DNA of 64,000 bases from NCBI RefSeq assembly GCF_021155765.1, contig NC_060116.1:11718001-11782000 (forward strand), read 5' to 3'. Origin of the DNA: Diprion similis (lineage: Eukaryota; Arthropoda; Insecta; Hymenoptera; Diprionidae). Every line of letters begins with the position of its first letter. Positions within the stretch are counted from its first letter, which is position 1. Below the pieces are notes generated by a model. It was not told the origin of the DNA. It ran no database searches and worked only from the letters and a program-made list of their open reading frames with translations. The translations under genes and the position numbers were made by a program. This document shows positions 1 through 12,435 of the stretch, piece after piece.

Positions 1-425
1 AATATGCAATTTTTGTACTGCCGAAAACACGAAGAAAAAAAATATTGAAAAACTTGCAAAAAAAAAAAAAAAAGGACGAACATTATTCAAATAGTCAGAG
101 GGTACACTGAAATTGTAACGCGAAAGAACATTTTTCAATAAAAAAAAAAAACAATTATTATAAAACAAAATTTTCGTATACAATAATCGTATTTTACACG
201 TAAATAATGAACATTTGTATTTGTATAGAAAGTCACGGGAATAACTGCGTTATTTTCTAAAATACTTCACCTGTTTAACATGAAAATAATGTTTAAATCT
301 GAATCTGAATGTCATTAACACGGTTTTATATAATGTTACTAAAGAAAATATAATAATAAAATTTACCTCGTGTTGCGCGTATTCGAATAATGGCAAATTT
401 CGATTATTTTTCACGATTGCTATTG
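1..425. other. AT-rich flank, no gene seen
   Basis: This is A/T-rich sequence with poly-A runs, downstream of the small Tyr-rich gene on the minus strand. It probably holds that gene's 3' UTR. I see no coding exon and no clear AATAAA on the minus strand. Confidence 0.5.
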
Positions 426-1089
426 TTAGTGAAGTCCGTAATCGTAGTCAAAATCGTATTGATCGTAGTATGCGAACGGTTCTGCGATATTGTTGATTTC
501 AACGTGCTCAATATCATTTGACGTATACGGATCTGTAAAATATTTTTTCATCAATGATTCTCACGATTCTGTGTATACTTTGTCATTTAATTATAATCAA
601 TTTTATTCCTATCGTCTTACCTGCGTTGTCAGAAGCGAAAAAAAGATCGTCGGTATCGTCAACAATAACAAACGGTAATGCTTTTGTAGGCGAAATTTCA
701 TACTGCAGTTCTAAACAAATATAAAATGAAAAAATAACGAGCAAACTTGGGTTACGGACGTAAACTCAAAGTCACCCCGTACTATGTCTGTATAGTAAAC
801 AAGTTCAAGTTCGAGTTTACGCCGCCTTATCGCTCTGCACAGAATCGAGCCGGTTTCAGTTTCATTTTGTCTGCGGCCGGGTTGGGATCTATCCAAATTT
901 CTTACCGTGAAGATTGTGTGACCGAGTGTTCGGCTTGTTCCGGTTTTCTATGTTTACGTTTTGATAGCTAGTCGCGCCGTGGCCATGATGGACTGTGTGC
1001 AAGTTCGGAAAGTTATTCTCCTGCAAGGTGTGATCAACGATACTTCGGGTGATTCTTCCGGCCCACGAAGCAGCGATCATCATCATCAT
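426..1089 (-). CDS. Small acidic, Tyr-rich secreted protein (3 exons seen, possible extra 5' exon)
   Basis: Exons are 906-1089, 621-710 and 426-532, with phase-1 introns. All donors read GT-AAG or similar and all acceptors end in TTTAG or TACAG. The joined product is about 126 residues and starts MMMMIAASWAG. The C-terminal half is acidic, and the last 20 residues are rich in Tyr and Asp (YYDQYDFDYDYGLH). I do not recognise the family. A good acceptor (CTTTCAG) sits 9 bases before this ATG, so translation may really begin upstream. A possible first exon, ATGGAG followed by GTAAGT, lies at 1880-1885 and joins in frame to give MELCTMMMMIAAS, a better signal peptide and the same micro-exon plan as the neighbours. 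The three-exon core is fairly sure and the upstream exon is tentative. Confidence 0.62.
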
Positions 1090-2093
1090 CGTGCACAGCT
1101 GAAAGGTAGAATATCAACGTGAAAATACTTCTAGTTTTTAAAAAATTTTTACGTCTGTAACCATGACTGTACGATTGATTGTAATCATGAATTGGTTATA
1201 CAAATTTTTACGGACAATCACTCACTAATAATTTCATAACGACTCTGCTGCGGTAATTTTACCCCGCGATGATAACTTTGCGAATATGTATCTTCTACTG
1301 AGCACAATCTTCCCGTAACGAGCCGTTTTATGCAGTTTGTTTGTTAGGAAGTTTCGTAATACCATGGGAATGAAACGTACTAGAGTCTTGAAATCGCTGC
1401 TCTATCAGCATGCCTATGGGAAATATACCATAGAATGGGCCCCTTGCATAATATTTTACGCGAATTGGGATCACTCGTACCGCGTATAAAAGACCTTGTG
1501 AATAATTGTATGAATTCTGGTAAATTCGGAAAGAGGTTCTTATTTCTTTCAAAAACACTACGCGTTTGCTCCAAGTTCGCGTCATCGAGGCAACTTCGAA
1601 AAATGCATCGTTTTTAGTGTGTTGTATAATAATTAAAAAATACGAGTAACAAAAACTCGGATTCGCATTCAGGCTTTTGAGTCTCTAAAGTAAATTATTC
1701 TTCCCCATTTAATTTAATTCGTTGGAACAATTAAATACTGAAAACCTTTCGTAAGATTTCCGCGAGAATTTACCGGATAAATTATTATCAAACGTTGCGA
1801 AAGAGCGCTTGTTTCACGTATGTATATACGTCATGTGTAATTAATGAATGGATACTTTGCTCCGCAATCGGATACTTACCTCCATTATACACTCTTAACG
1901 ATTTCACGCAGCGATTGCGCTATATTGCGCACGAGATCTGGGTTCGCACCTCGAAATACCGTGAAAACACGTGTCTTATTTTCGCGTACTTGACCCATTT
2001 GTAATATCCTACACACATGTACATACATACATACATACTTCGAAATGGGAATAATATTCAGCGTGAGAAAGTATTCTATGTTCAAAATTTCTT

Positions 2094-2099
2094 TTTATT
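2094..2099 (-). terminator. Poly(A) signal AATAAA
   Basis: AATAAA on the minus strand, about 150 bases past the stop of the His-Gln-Pro gene. Confidence 0.5.
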
Positions 2100-2247
2100 A
2101 GTTCAACCAGTGTGTACATTATCCAATTTTGATTTCATTACAAAAATTACAATTAGCAAACAGTACATATTAGACTAAAGTGTTAATTCCTCTTCGATTA
2201 ATGTCGCGCGTGAAGAAAACCGAATGTATAAAGCCCGTTGGACCGGT

Positions 2248-3631
2248 TCATTTATGGCAAGGTTGATTAACATTGATGATTTTTGACTGATAATGTCCAC
2301 CGACCGCGTAATCAACTCGTGGCGCAACAGATGATACAGGATGTTGCGCATAGTGAACAACCGCATTCTGCACCACAGGTTGATGAATTTTTAACGGAAT
2401 GTGAACTATCGGTTGATGTACAATTGGCTGATGGATTTTCGGCGCGACGTGAAACACGGGTTGATGAATTTTTTGAACGTAATTAACCATCGGCTGGTGC
2501 ACCGGCTGATGTATCTTCTGAACGTAATGCATCATTGGCTGATGATAGTTTGGGGCGTATTGAAGCATCGGCTGGTGAGCATTCTGCACGACTGGCTGAT
2601 GTATATTTACGTAAGAAATTCGAGGTTGATGTATTTTCTCGCAGTCAACATGCGGCGACGCTGGTGCAGAAACTTTGACGATTGGTTGTTGCTCTGTTTT
2701 ATAAACAATATCCACGCTGGTATGCTTGTTCGTATGAGCCGGGGCGAAATAGATGGGTTTAGGTTGGGTTAGGTGTTTTGGAGGCAGGTAAGAGATCTGT
2801 TGGAACACTTGCTTTGGGTAATAGGACTGTGTTTGCATCAGCGGTTTGACCATCGGTTTACCGGGCACAACGAACGTTCCCAAATGCTTACCATCTTCGC
2901 ATGGAATCTCTTTGACAAGCGGCGTTTTTACCGGGTGAATGAGCTGCACTGGCTGAATATGCTGAATCGGCTTCACGTAGGAAATTGACTGCTCTTTTAC
3001 AATCGGAGCGTAAATTGGCTGCTGGATGTATTGAACCTGGTGTTTGGCGATCGGTTCAACTTTGTAGGCTGCGTGATGCACTGCTGGTCTCTGAATCGTT
3101 TGGTAAATCATTTTCGGAATCACTGGTCTTTGGTATTCCGCCATTACCACCTTCGGTGTATGGTGATAAGTCGGAATTATCAACGGACTGTGATACGTTG
3201 GCGGTACGTGGTGGGTGGAAACTTCGGACGCAGGGGGTAGGTAACCAGCGGAATGCAATATGGGTATGGGACACGGTGATGATCCCCCATGGTTGAGGTA
3301 TCGTTTCAGTTTCAAACTCATCCCGACCGTCTCTTCCTTCGTGTCAGACATCATCTCCGGCGAACCTCGGGCTCCGAGTATCTCGAAGAAGATCCCCGAA
3401 AGCCCCAGAAGGCACATGACCTATCGCGAATGAAACAGAACGCATCATTTAAAAAAATAAATATTGCTTCTATACTAAATTAGGTAACGATATGTTGTTG
3501 GCTAGATTATTGACATTTTTTCGTAGCAACTTTCAGTCCAAGCGATTTAATTCCGTGTGTATAATTGAGAATGATGATGTAAGTGAACGAAAGATCCTCA
3601 GGAGATTCACTCTTACCAGTAGCCTAAACAT
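2248..3631 (-). CDS. His-Gln-Pro repeat secreted protein
   Basis: Exon 1 is 3617-3631 (MFRLL, donor GTAAGA). Exon 2 is 2248-3420 (acceptor ATAG, phase 0). The product is 395 residues. The signal peptide runs over MFRLLVMCLLGLSGIFFEILG, ending near residue 21-23. A KLKR site follows at residues 42-45. The rest is low complexity, rich in His, Gln, Pro, Tyr and Val. The C-terminal 150 residues are built from units around IHQPV, HQPM and VQKIHQPV, repeated more than ten times. There is one Cys near residue 50, one in the middle (HVDCEK) and one at the end (QPCHK). It looks like a structural cuticle or adhesive-type protein, but I cannot name a family. The many His residues could bind metal, which is inference only. 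Confidence 0.8.
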
Positions 3632-3723
3632 GGCTGTCGAATGGAATGGAAGCTTGAGACGATGGTTTGAAAGATGGACGAGACGAAGAGCTGGACTAGG
3701 AGCTTGAGATACGCGTCTCGTTA

Positions 3724-3730
3724 TTTTATA
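3724..3730 (-). promoter_or_regulatory. TATA box of the His-Gln-Pro gene
   Basis: The minus strand reads TATAAAA about 95 bases before the ATG at 3631. Position and sequence fit a core promoter. Confidence 0.6.
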
Positions 3731-4144
3731 AACTTGCGCGTTGGTCAGCAGGCGTGGTACTAGTCGAATGAAATCTCATGGAATTCCCTTATCCAGAGCA
3801 AAAAGTTGCCCCAACATCTGACGCAACGTGTCATACGCCGTGACGACGTGTATGTAGGTATTTCCTGAACACGACTCGTGTACTAGCCAAGCCCATATAG
3901 GATTCCTTGCAGTTTCACATTAGTGTCAGAGTGCCGCAGATATGTCGCCGCCGTTTATTTATGCGACTTGGAAAACAAATAGAAAGGTACATGAATAATT
4001 GTGTGACCTATAACAGTAGGCTTGATGGCGTTACAATATACCTGGTTCATTAAATGACTTATTCATTCATATATTTGGGAGTGACGCGAAGGAAATATGT
4101 GTAGATTGAAATAAGCTCATCGTCAATCGTATAGGAAAAAATGA

Positions 4145-4150
4145 TTTATT
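4145..4150 (-). terminator. Poly(A) signal AATAAA of Vajk-like gene 1
   Basis: AATAAA on the minus strand, about 155 bases past the stop codon. Confidence 0.5.
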
Positions 4151-4306
4151 CTAAAAACATAACGAGAACAACGAACATTAACAACAAAAAAATCTATGTA
4201 CAGTATAAGCATTAAATTGCGATTCCAAGATCGGATACCAAGAGATTTTTTCTCTCTTTCTTTTTGGCAATTAGCGTCGATCATTGAAAGTAAATCTGCG
4301 CACGAA

Positions 4307-5249
4307 TCAGTGCTTCCAGCCTCCGTGTCCTTTGCTGCTTTGGTGATGGAAGACGTGCTTGTATACCGGTACGTGGACGGCGTATGGTTTCGGGATTGGT
4401 ACCGGGAAATGTTTTTCCACGGTGACAGGATACGGTTTTTCAACAACGTACGGGACCTGAAAGACAATTTTTTTAGTCATTAATTTCAGAGGAAATAAAT
4501 ACAGAAAAAAATTTAGTCGCTACTCGCTTGTATCGGAAACCGAATTCACATGCGTGCGGCTCGATTGTGTCCGTCTGACCACATCGCGTCCATGACTACT
4601 TACGCTCGGATATGATCAGTACTGTATATACTCGTAATATGTATAATAAGCGATATGTGCGGACTCTCACTTGGCTGATTTGTTCCGGATCGTTAGAAAG
4701 GAGAACGGAATTGCTTTGATGTGTTAGTCATTTTTGAGAATTCCAATTGGCGATGTGTATTACCTTCTTTTCCACGACGTAAGGCTCTGGCTTTTCTACC
4801 GGTATTTCAACGTGCTTGATAACTTCAACAGGAACGGGGTGCGGAACCTGCACTTGGACTTGGTACGGCTGCGGAATCGGGACTTTGATGTGCTGGGGAA
4901 CAGCGACTGGCACCGGATGCGGTATTGGGATGGCGTATTTTTTGTATATCGGTATCTCGACTGGTTTTGAGGTTTCGTGATACGTCGTTCCACCGTGCCC
5001 ATGTTCTTCTTCGCCGTAATGACTGGCTGAAGCTAGCCCCACTATCGTTGCCAATATCTAAATTAAACCAATCCACTGATGATCACCATCCTTTTTCTTA
5101 CTCCAAAATTCATTTATCGGTTTTGAGTTTTGACTTGTGAATAAGAAAAAATAAAAAAAGAAAGAAAAAAAGCGAAACGGAAATTTTTTTTTCTCTCTCT
5201 TTTTCACGCACCGGAGCTACGTGCAGTTACTACTTACAAAAATCTTCAT
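4307..5249 (-). CDS. Vajk-like Pro-Val-Glu-Lys repeat protein 1
   Basis: Exons are 5238-5249 (MKIF), 4764-5057 and 4307-4456, both introns phase 0. The product is 151 residues. The signal peptide is MKIFILATIVGLASA. A short acidic/His/Gly spacer follows. The core has alternating motifs IPHPVPV, IPQPYQV, HPVPVEV, IPVEKPEPY, VEKPYPV and [10 protein letters not shown], and it ends GHGGWKH. Strict alternation of Pro and Val with Glu-Lys pairs is the hallmark shared with the four paralogues to the right. It resembles Drosophila Vajk cuticular proteins (recalled, not searched). Compared with the next paralogue it lacks the phase-1 intron after the YKKY motif, so exons 2 and 3 of that gene are fused here. 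Confidence 0.85.
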
Positions 5250-5360
5250 GGTCCTGATATATGATCAGGTGTGCCTGTGGTGTGTTTTTATTATACGAGG
5301 AACCTTATGGCACTTCGCTTCGGTCCGCGATGCTTTGATGCTTTCAAAGTCACGGCCATC

Positions 5361-5369
5361 ATTTATATA
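5361..5369 (-). promoter_or_regulatory. TATA box of Vajk-like gene 1
   Basis: The minus strand reads TATATAAAT about 115 bases before the ATG at 5249. Confidence 0.6.
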
Positions 5370-7153
5370 CTGCCGCTACTTTCTCCCTTCTCTCGGAGGC
5401 TGTTCCATGTTATTATGATTTCATTCCGATATTGGGGATTGAACGGTACTGCTAGAAACATTCCAAATTGGTGGAGGCTAGTTGCAGGTATTAGTTTCAA
5501 CGCAAGCGCTTCGACCTCTTCGGTCTAATTAGATTGATTGTTCGTTTTTTTTCTGTTCCGTTTTTTAATCCACACACTAAAATTTTTAAAGTACCGATCT
5601 GATTCTACGTATATGTATAGAAATTGCAGTTTTCTCATCGGTTCTTTAGTCATTTATTTCACTTAGAATTTTTGTTTTAAATGATAGATTATAAATTTGA
5701 TTACCCGGAAGAGGTTTTACACCGTTTTTATACCTTGATAGAAATTCGGTATTATTTATGCAAACAAAATTGACCATTCGAAAAACTGTCGTAATAGGTC
5801 AATAAATTTTAACACTAGGGAAAAGAAAGTGAGTGCTGTTTCACGTTCGCGATTGTAATTAATGGGTTTTCTACGTTTCCTGATAGATATAATAATAAGC
5901 GGCAGAAAACCGTCGCCAGAGTAAAATTCAAATTGGATTTCTCAAAGATTACGACGGCATATGATATGAATAATGAATAATAATTAATAATTATATAGTA
6001 TAAACTCTATAAGAAATTTTCATAATATATAAAAAAGTTATTCTTCATCGATCAGCGATTCGATATTCATACAATTAATCATTATTTTCGGTAATCTGAA
6101 ATGTGAAATTTGGAGCGCTTTATAATCGCGCGAATTGATTCTCGCGCTGAAGCAGGATTTGATCGAGTTTGGTAGGAGTAGGTATAATTAAAACAAAGTT
6201 AGCAATACAGCGTCCACCACTCCGCGGGGCGTTCCTCTCGATCGAAGACCCCTTCCAAAATCAACCATCAGACTGACAAGATTAAAGTAAAGAGGCTGGA
6301 GTGAAAGTGCGTCTCGCAAGTAAAAGTAGTTCTGCACGCTGCCGAGGCGGTGGATTCATAATATACAGGTATCAACGTACTTTACGTACATGCTCTGACT
6401 CGATACGGTAAATCGAATTCTAGTTCCTGTATAACTATTTGATCCTGATCTCTATGCTACCCGTTAAAATGATGACTTAAGAAATTTGAAGAATTTTCCG
6501 TTATTTGAAACCGATTTATTACAAGAGTCGAATATCATATACGTATACGTCAGACATAGAACAGGGACATAAATAAACATTTGCATTTTTATTTTTTATT
6601 TTTTATTAGAAATCATTTCTATAGAGAAAAATCAGAAAAAAACACTTATAAAAAATAAACGTAAGAAAATAATCAACAATACACAGTATAACATAAACAA
6701 ATTCCTCCTATTTACATATGCATATAGTTTCTAATTTTTAAATTACTGCGGTTGCGGGTGCTGAATACGTTTGATCGATGCCAGCTGCATGTTGGAAAAC
6801 GCCAATGGAATGAGGGAGAGAGGGGGGGGGGGGATATATAATCATTTTATTTCTTGGTAAAAGTATAAATGTGCTCAGGTAATTGTCTTTCTTTCCTCCT
6901 TACCGCTGCTTTTCAAATAATCACTTACGAAGTATTATTCTCTCCAGATGACTTTTTCCATAATATTATTCCATTGCCATAATAATATTCCTATTTTATG
7001 GCTACTCGTTTTGTCAAGCAGCGGGGTTTTTCCGGGGTTCCATATTCTTTTCCGGACCAACATTTGCGCAGATTTTTTGTAAATTAAGATAGTTGCGGGC
7101 TTATTGTATGGTTTTAAAATTTAAATGGTTATAGTCTGGCATATGACCGAAAT
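5370..7153. other. Intergenic, AT-rich
   Basis: No convincing gene. It holds a GC-richer patch at about 6215-6360 and a run of 12 G at 6822-6833. On the minus strand a pyrimidine-rich tract leads to an AG at about 6770 followed by a short open stretch (LASIKRIQHPQPQ, then stop). That could be an unused or alternative terminal exon of the gene at 7154, but support is weak. AATAAA of that gene lies at 6846-6851 on the minus strand. Confidence 0.4.
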
Positions 7154-8011
7154 TTAATGCCACCCTTTACCGTGTCCACCGGAGGAAGTGTGATGGAAAA
7201 CGTGCTTGTAAACTGGCACGTGAACTGGGTACGGCTTGGCAATTGGAACTGGGAATTTCTTCTCGACGTATACTGGATAGGGCTTTTCAACGATGAAGGG
7301 TACCTGTCCGGATGCAAAAAAAAAAAAAAAAATTAAAACAACTAATCCAAACTAACTCTAGAATTTGTATTTCTTTTTTTTTTCAACGATTACTTACGTG
7401 CTTCTCGACGGTGTACGGCTCGGGCTTTTCAACCGGAATTTCAACGTGCTTTATAACTTCCACGGGGTAGGGGTGAGGGATCTGAACCTGGACATTGTAT
7501 GGTTGGGGTATGGGGATCTTGATTTCCTGAGGCACTTGTACCGGCACGGGATGAGGAATTGGTATGGCTGTTGAATAGAAAATGCGCGAATGATTAATCG
7601 ATTGATGAAGAATCGAACAGTTAATAATTTGTATAGAACTGGATGAACACTGTCTTCATGCAATTGCTTTGCACATGTTAATTAATACAAGACGGTGTCA
7701 GACTTACCATACTTTTTGTAGATGGGAATGTGCACGGTTTTTGTCTTTTCTTCGTAAGTTGACTTGCCGTGATCCTCTTCGTATCCACTGGCGTTGACCA
7801 CCGCGGCTAAGGCCACAAATCCCAGGATAAAAATCTAGAATTCAATCATTTTCCTCATTATACGATCGTGGATTAGAACGAATTTTTGAATCTATTCAAT
7901 TTATTCAGTTTTAGCGTTATTGATAATGATAAAGTTTGGCCTTCGATATTTTTTCATCAAACATATAATATAGGGACGCGAGTCTGCCATAATGCTTACA
8001 ATTTTATTCAT
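7154..8011 (-). CDS. Vajk-like Pro-Val-Glu-Lys repeat protein 2
   Basis: Exons are 8000-8011 (MNKI), 7708-7834, 7398-7567 and 7154-7303. Intron phases are 0, 1 and 0. The product is 152 residues. The signal peptide is MNKIIFILGFVALAAVVNA. The core aligns closely along its length with the gene at 4307-5249: [73 protein letters not shown], end GKGWH. The phase-1 intron splits the codon just after YKKY. The same position and phase occur in two longer paralogues, so it is probably ancestral. The likely role is a secreted cuticle protein. Confidence 0.86.
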
Positions 8012-8084
8012 GTTTGTAAATGTGCGGGGGATGTGCTGACGCAAGGATTCAAGTGCTGAATGTCGTCAGGGGGCGAGATTTCAG

Positions 8085-8092
8085 CTTATATA
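8085..8092 (-). promoter_or_regulatory. TATA box of Vajk-like gene 2
   Basis: The minus strand reads TATATAAG about 80 bases before the ATG at 8011. Confidence 0.6.
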
Positions 8093-11000
8093 CTTGGATC
8101 GAATCTACCACCTTTCACCAAAAGCCTCCAGCATGGTATACACACACGCCTCTTCCGTTCTGAGACACGTAACTTGGGGAATGGTCTATACCTAAACATT
8201 TTCTACAGCACTCGAGACTCTAGCTTACAGATGCTGGTTAGATACCGATTTGAAAGGAAGTCCATTGTACAGAGCTAGAGCTCAGCTCTGTCTTTTTTAC
8301 ATCGTATCTTTGTAAAGCAACAGATTACATCTATTCTCATTCGCTATACAAAACCTTTGAAAACTCACCAGTACGACTGAATTTAAGTATCCTGAAGAAA
8401 AAATTAATTTCACCGGTTTTTAAAAACTAATTTTAAGTTTGATATATTGGTGTGTTTTAAGCTATATGCATATGTAGGCATAACAAAACGATATCGCTTT
8501 ACTAAAATTAACAGTTTTCTCATTTCTCTTTTTTGCCAGAAATATCCTGAACTTTCGTTCGATCTCCTTATTTGAAAAAAAAAGAAAGATATGTACAATA
8601 CACTTGAAAAGTAAGAGGACGAGAAAGGTCCAGGATAATATATTATTGACGCTGTACACTCGCCTCTCGCTAAGGTACAAAGAAATATCCCCGCGGCTGA
8701 GTAGTTATTACGCTTTTATACCGGAAGTGATTTGTTGAGTATGCTCAGCCTATTTCAACGTGCCCGGCCCTTATACACTTGTCTTTGTAATTGTTACGAA
8801 ATTTGTATCTCAAGAATCAATCACCGTTGAAACTAATTCGGTAGATACATTTTTATGACTTTGCTACGCAAAAAGCAGAATCACGTTCACTCGTTCGGGG
8901 TTCTTCCTAAAAAGTAACCGAAAGTGTCCGTTCGAAATACTTTTCTATTCACGTTATGGTATTACGCACGTGTATTTGCGGAGTAAAACCATTCTCCGAG
9001 TGCTTGGTATCTAGTTTCATTTAGAAAAAAAACTGTAATTCTGTAAACGGACAATAACTTATCCAATACTTTTAACAAAGTTTGAAATGGTTTCCCTCCT
9101 TAGTTCCATGTAGAAGTACACGATGCCTCGCTGAGCATGTGGTAGATCGGATAATAAGCATGAATCGCATGGTTCGTCGTGCCGTGTAAAATGCTCTTCC
9201 GGGTGTCGTCGTAGGTGAAACTCTTCACTGGTTGGAACTTGGATGGGGAGGTTATTAATTACAGAGTAAGAGAATTGCTCTGGCGATGCGTTACGATTTA
9301 TTAACTGAAGCGAATCAGAATCACGAAGCATTTTTATAACATATATGCCTATCCAGTACAGTACCTACTTTTCACTTCAAGATGTAATACAAGTTATAGA
9401 AATTCAAGAATCGATGCTTACACGTCGCGTACGCTTATTAATTAAAATGTTTGTACAGTTTGGAATTATCTTGACACTGATTGAAGCGGTTCTCCAGCAA
9501 GGCTCCATCGTCGAGTAATAGCTGTCAATACTTATCTTAAATACGATCGTATAGCGCATGAATAATGAATCGATCGTTGTTTGAAAACAGTTTCTATCCG
9601 AAGGTAGGTCAGCAATTAAAAACAGACGATGCAGGCTGAACGAATTGCTGAAGTTGTTCATCTCAGATCGTTCATAATCCATTAGTTCCGTACTTATATG
9701 TCCTGCTCATGCCGGGGCGCATTGGCTGACTTCCGGTAAATGTACGTAAACGCCTTGCGCTAAGAGACAATATGAGGTACAGGTAATTATTTTTATTGAT
9801 TCGAATAAAGCTTGAGGCCATTAGAATGGGGAAGGTATTTGAAATGGGTGGAATAACTCAATAATAGGTTATAGCAACCTTTCGAATTGCTTTCACTGGG
9901 AAAACTTCCTTTCATAAGACGGCAAAAAAGCCCCGCGAAACAGCTGTCTCATGTGCACTTAGATTTTTTTCTTCCTCTTGTGTTACATGTGGATTTATCT
10001 CTTCCCGAATTATGTGCAAATAAGAAACTCCTCAAGTTCTGCAGATAATCGAATGTCGGCCGAATCTCATTGTCCAGCATCGAGCAAAAAAGAAAACCGA
10101 TTGTCTCTAGGTGCAGGCATTTTGGCCAGAGATTCGAGTTTGGGTCAAATTGTGACGTATGATGCGGTTACGCTCTGTTATCCCCGAGACATTTGCCTTG
10201 ACGACGACGAAGGTTTACTGTCTCACCCTGGCAGAAACATATTCGTCATGAATTTAAAAAGCCGGGACTTTCTTCACGCGGTGAAATGAAACGGTTGTTT
10301 TTTTTTTTTTTTTTTTTTTTTCTCTCAAATGTTATATATACCTGTAACGAGCTGTTTCGATATTCTCTTTTTGTATCTAGATTCTAGATGTACACACGGT
10401 GTATTGGTGTACAACATTGAATTTAACGGTGAATGTTAAAGCGACTAAAAAACGCGTTTGCCGTCTGCAAACTCCACCTGTGTAACGACAGGTCTATTAT
10501 GTATCTTATAGTCCTGCAGAAAGAATAGACCAACAGTTTTTAAACTCGAGGAAATAATAAGGTATCCGATTAGTCGAGAATTTACTGATCGTGAGCGTGC
10601 GTTCAACTTTTATTACACTTTTACGTAATTTTTTTTCTCGTCTTCGCGCGAATCAGGTATGAGAGACGAGATTGAATTTTTTTAATTTAGAACGCACTTC
10701 TTGTGCACAAGGCGAATACTTTCCCTGTGCGAAACCAAGCAACTGCAGTAATCGTGGTAATGCGATAAAATCTTGATTTTTATTCTTCCCTTTTTGGCAA
10801 CAAGCTTTTTTATGGATAACTACGCACGTTAGTCATTTTTTTTCGCAAAAAACAGTCATTACAAATTTGCAACTTCCCCATTCGATCTTACTTTTTCGTA
10901 ACCAAGGAACATTTTAATGTGGTAATGGTAATGTGTGATAAATAATCTTGTGGAAACTTTTTTTGTATTTACGGTTCATCATTTCAAACAAAACAAATAA

Positions 11001-11228
11001 TGTACAGCTAACAATACTTATACAACTATAAAAAATATACTAGCCTCGATTATCATTAACTTAAATATTTAAATACACCATGAAACAGAACGGTGCGTGA
11101 CGTGAAAATCTGAAACGGTTACATGTGAATTGTTAAACGTCACTTGATAGCCTCGTTGCTAATTGTGTAAGGAGGGTCATATTCTGACGCTACGTTGCTT
11201 TTTCCTTCCACAAGTTACTGTTTTTTAT
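8093..11228. other. Intergenic, 3.1 kb
   Basis: I see no well-supported gene. Two open minus-strand stretches at 9404-9682 and 9059-9331 can be joined in frame (donor after CGACGT near 9422, acceptor CTTCAG near 9308) into a roughly 170-residue product with no signal peptide. Both are short enough to be chance. A plus-strand stretch at 9978-10289 ends at a long T run (about 10297-10321) and also looks like chance. Confidence 0.4.
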
Positions 11229-12337
11229 TCAATGTCCTTTGCTACTGTGAACGACGGTTTTGTATACAGGAATTTTGATCGGGAACCGCTTGATGACTGG
11301 CACGGGAACGTGTTTGTACACCTTGAAAGGCACGGGCTTTTCCACCTTGTAAGGAATGATTTTCTCCACCGGAGTTGGCACCTTCTTTTCGACCTTAGTC
11401 ACGACGTTTTTGATCACCTGGAATAGAATGACGCGTTAAGTTTGGAACAGGTTTTTCTGAGGGATGATCAACCTTACTTTTCCGAATAGTCTTACCTCGT
11501 ATGGGACGGGCTGGGACACGGGAACCGCTACCGGATAGGGTTGCGGCACGGTTTGTATCACTGGATGAGGGATCTTGACCTCAACCGGCTTGACCACCGG
11601 AACTCCAATTTCCTTGACCACCGGGATAACGTGAAGCCCGTGTCCCACGTGACCCCCGCCTCCGATGCTAAAGACGGAATCCCAGCCTCCATGTCCTGTT
11701 GAATACCGAAATGGTTCAATTTTGGGTATGGAGTAACGTTTCCCATTTTGTGGGTTCAATAATACCGCGAGAGCTATTTCCCCATTTAATGAATCTTTGA
11801 TGTCTCGCTAACAAGTCCCCAGAAATCGTCGGTTTTGGGGAGCTCCAGTTCTACTTGAGTCATCAAAATTACTCTTTACGAGCCAGAAACACACCTCCTA
11901 GATTCCAGCCGCCACCGTGACCTCCAAGGCTTGACTCGTCGAGGGAAATTGCCGGCAATTCGTGGCCGTGACCTCCCACGGAAATCTCCCCTAGACTCAG
12001 CCCACCGTGGCCTCCAATGTCCCAGCCTGACCCCTGACACCAGCCGACGATCCCCAGTAAAAGCACCTTCAAAATACACCTCGCATTAGGAACGCTTCAC
12101 CGTTTCATATACAGCTATGATGAATTGTTTGAATGAATCTTATTTCACTATAGATTAGGATTAGGCACCCCAAATTTTATGGGGGTATAATATTCATCGG
12201 TTGTTTTTTATTCGATTTGCCGCACACTTGTCACTGATTTGGAACAAAGTTCATTTAATCATATTGCTAGTTCATTTAATTGAACTTTGGCTAATTTATA
12301 GGAATCTGGTTGAACTGTTACGTACGATTCTGTTCAT
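11229..12337 (-). CDS. Vajk-like repeat protein 3, with Gly/His-rich N-terminal region
   Basis: Exons are 12326-12337 (MNRI), 11895-12066, 11496-11695 and 11229-11417. Intron phases are 0, 1 and 0. The product is 190 residues. The signal peptide is MNRIVLLLGIVGWCQG. Residues 17-90 are Gly/His-rich (GGHGG, VGGHGH). The core then runs VIPVVKEIGVPVVKPVEV, IPHPVIQ, VPQPYPVAV, VSQPVPYE, KKVPTPVEK, YKVEKPVPFKV, PVPVIKRFPIKIPVYK. The intron after KEIG seen in two paralogues is absent. Instead one phase-1 intron splits the Gly/His region and a phase-0 intron follows PVPYE. The first exon MNRI is identical to that of the next paralogue. Confidence 0.85.
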
Positions 12338-12427
12338 GGTTGTCAGTTTTTGGGAAGAGGCAGCGAGACCCCTCGAAGTCTGAGCGAAGTTTCAGTTAAC
12401 TTAAGCAAGAGATCTCTTTACGGGGGA

Positions 12428-12435
12428 CTTATATA
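12428..12435 (-). promoter_or_regulatory. TATA box of Vajk-like gene 3
   Basis: The minus strand reads TATATAAG about 95 bases before the ATG at 12337. Confidence 0.6.

Noticed and set aside
9059-9682. Two minus-strand open stretches that can be joined by a possible intron
   Set aside because: The join is in frame, but the TATA-like box is too close to the ATG, there is no signal peptide, and lengths are within chance.
9978-10289. 103-codon plus-strand open stretch
   Set aside because: Chance length, with no splice or promoter support, and no repeat or signal features like those of the cluster.
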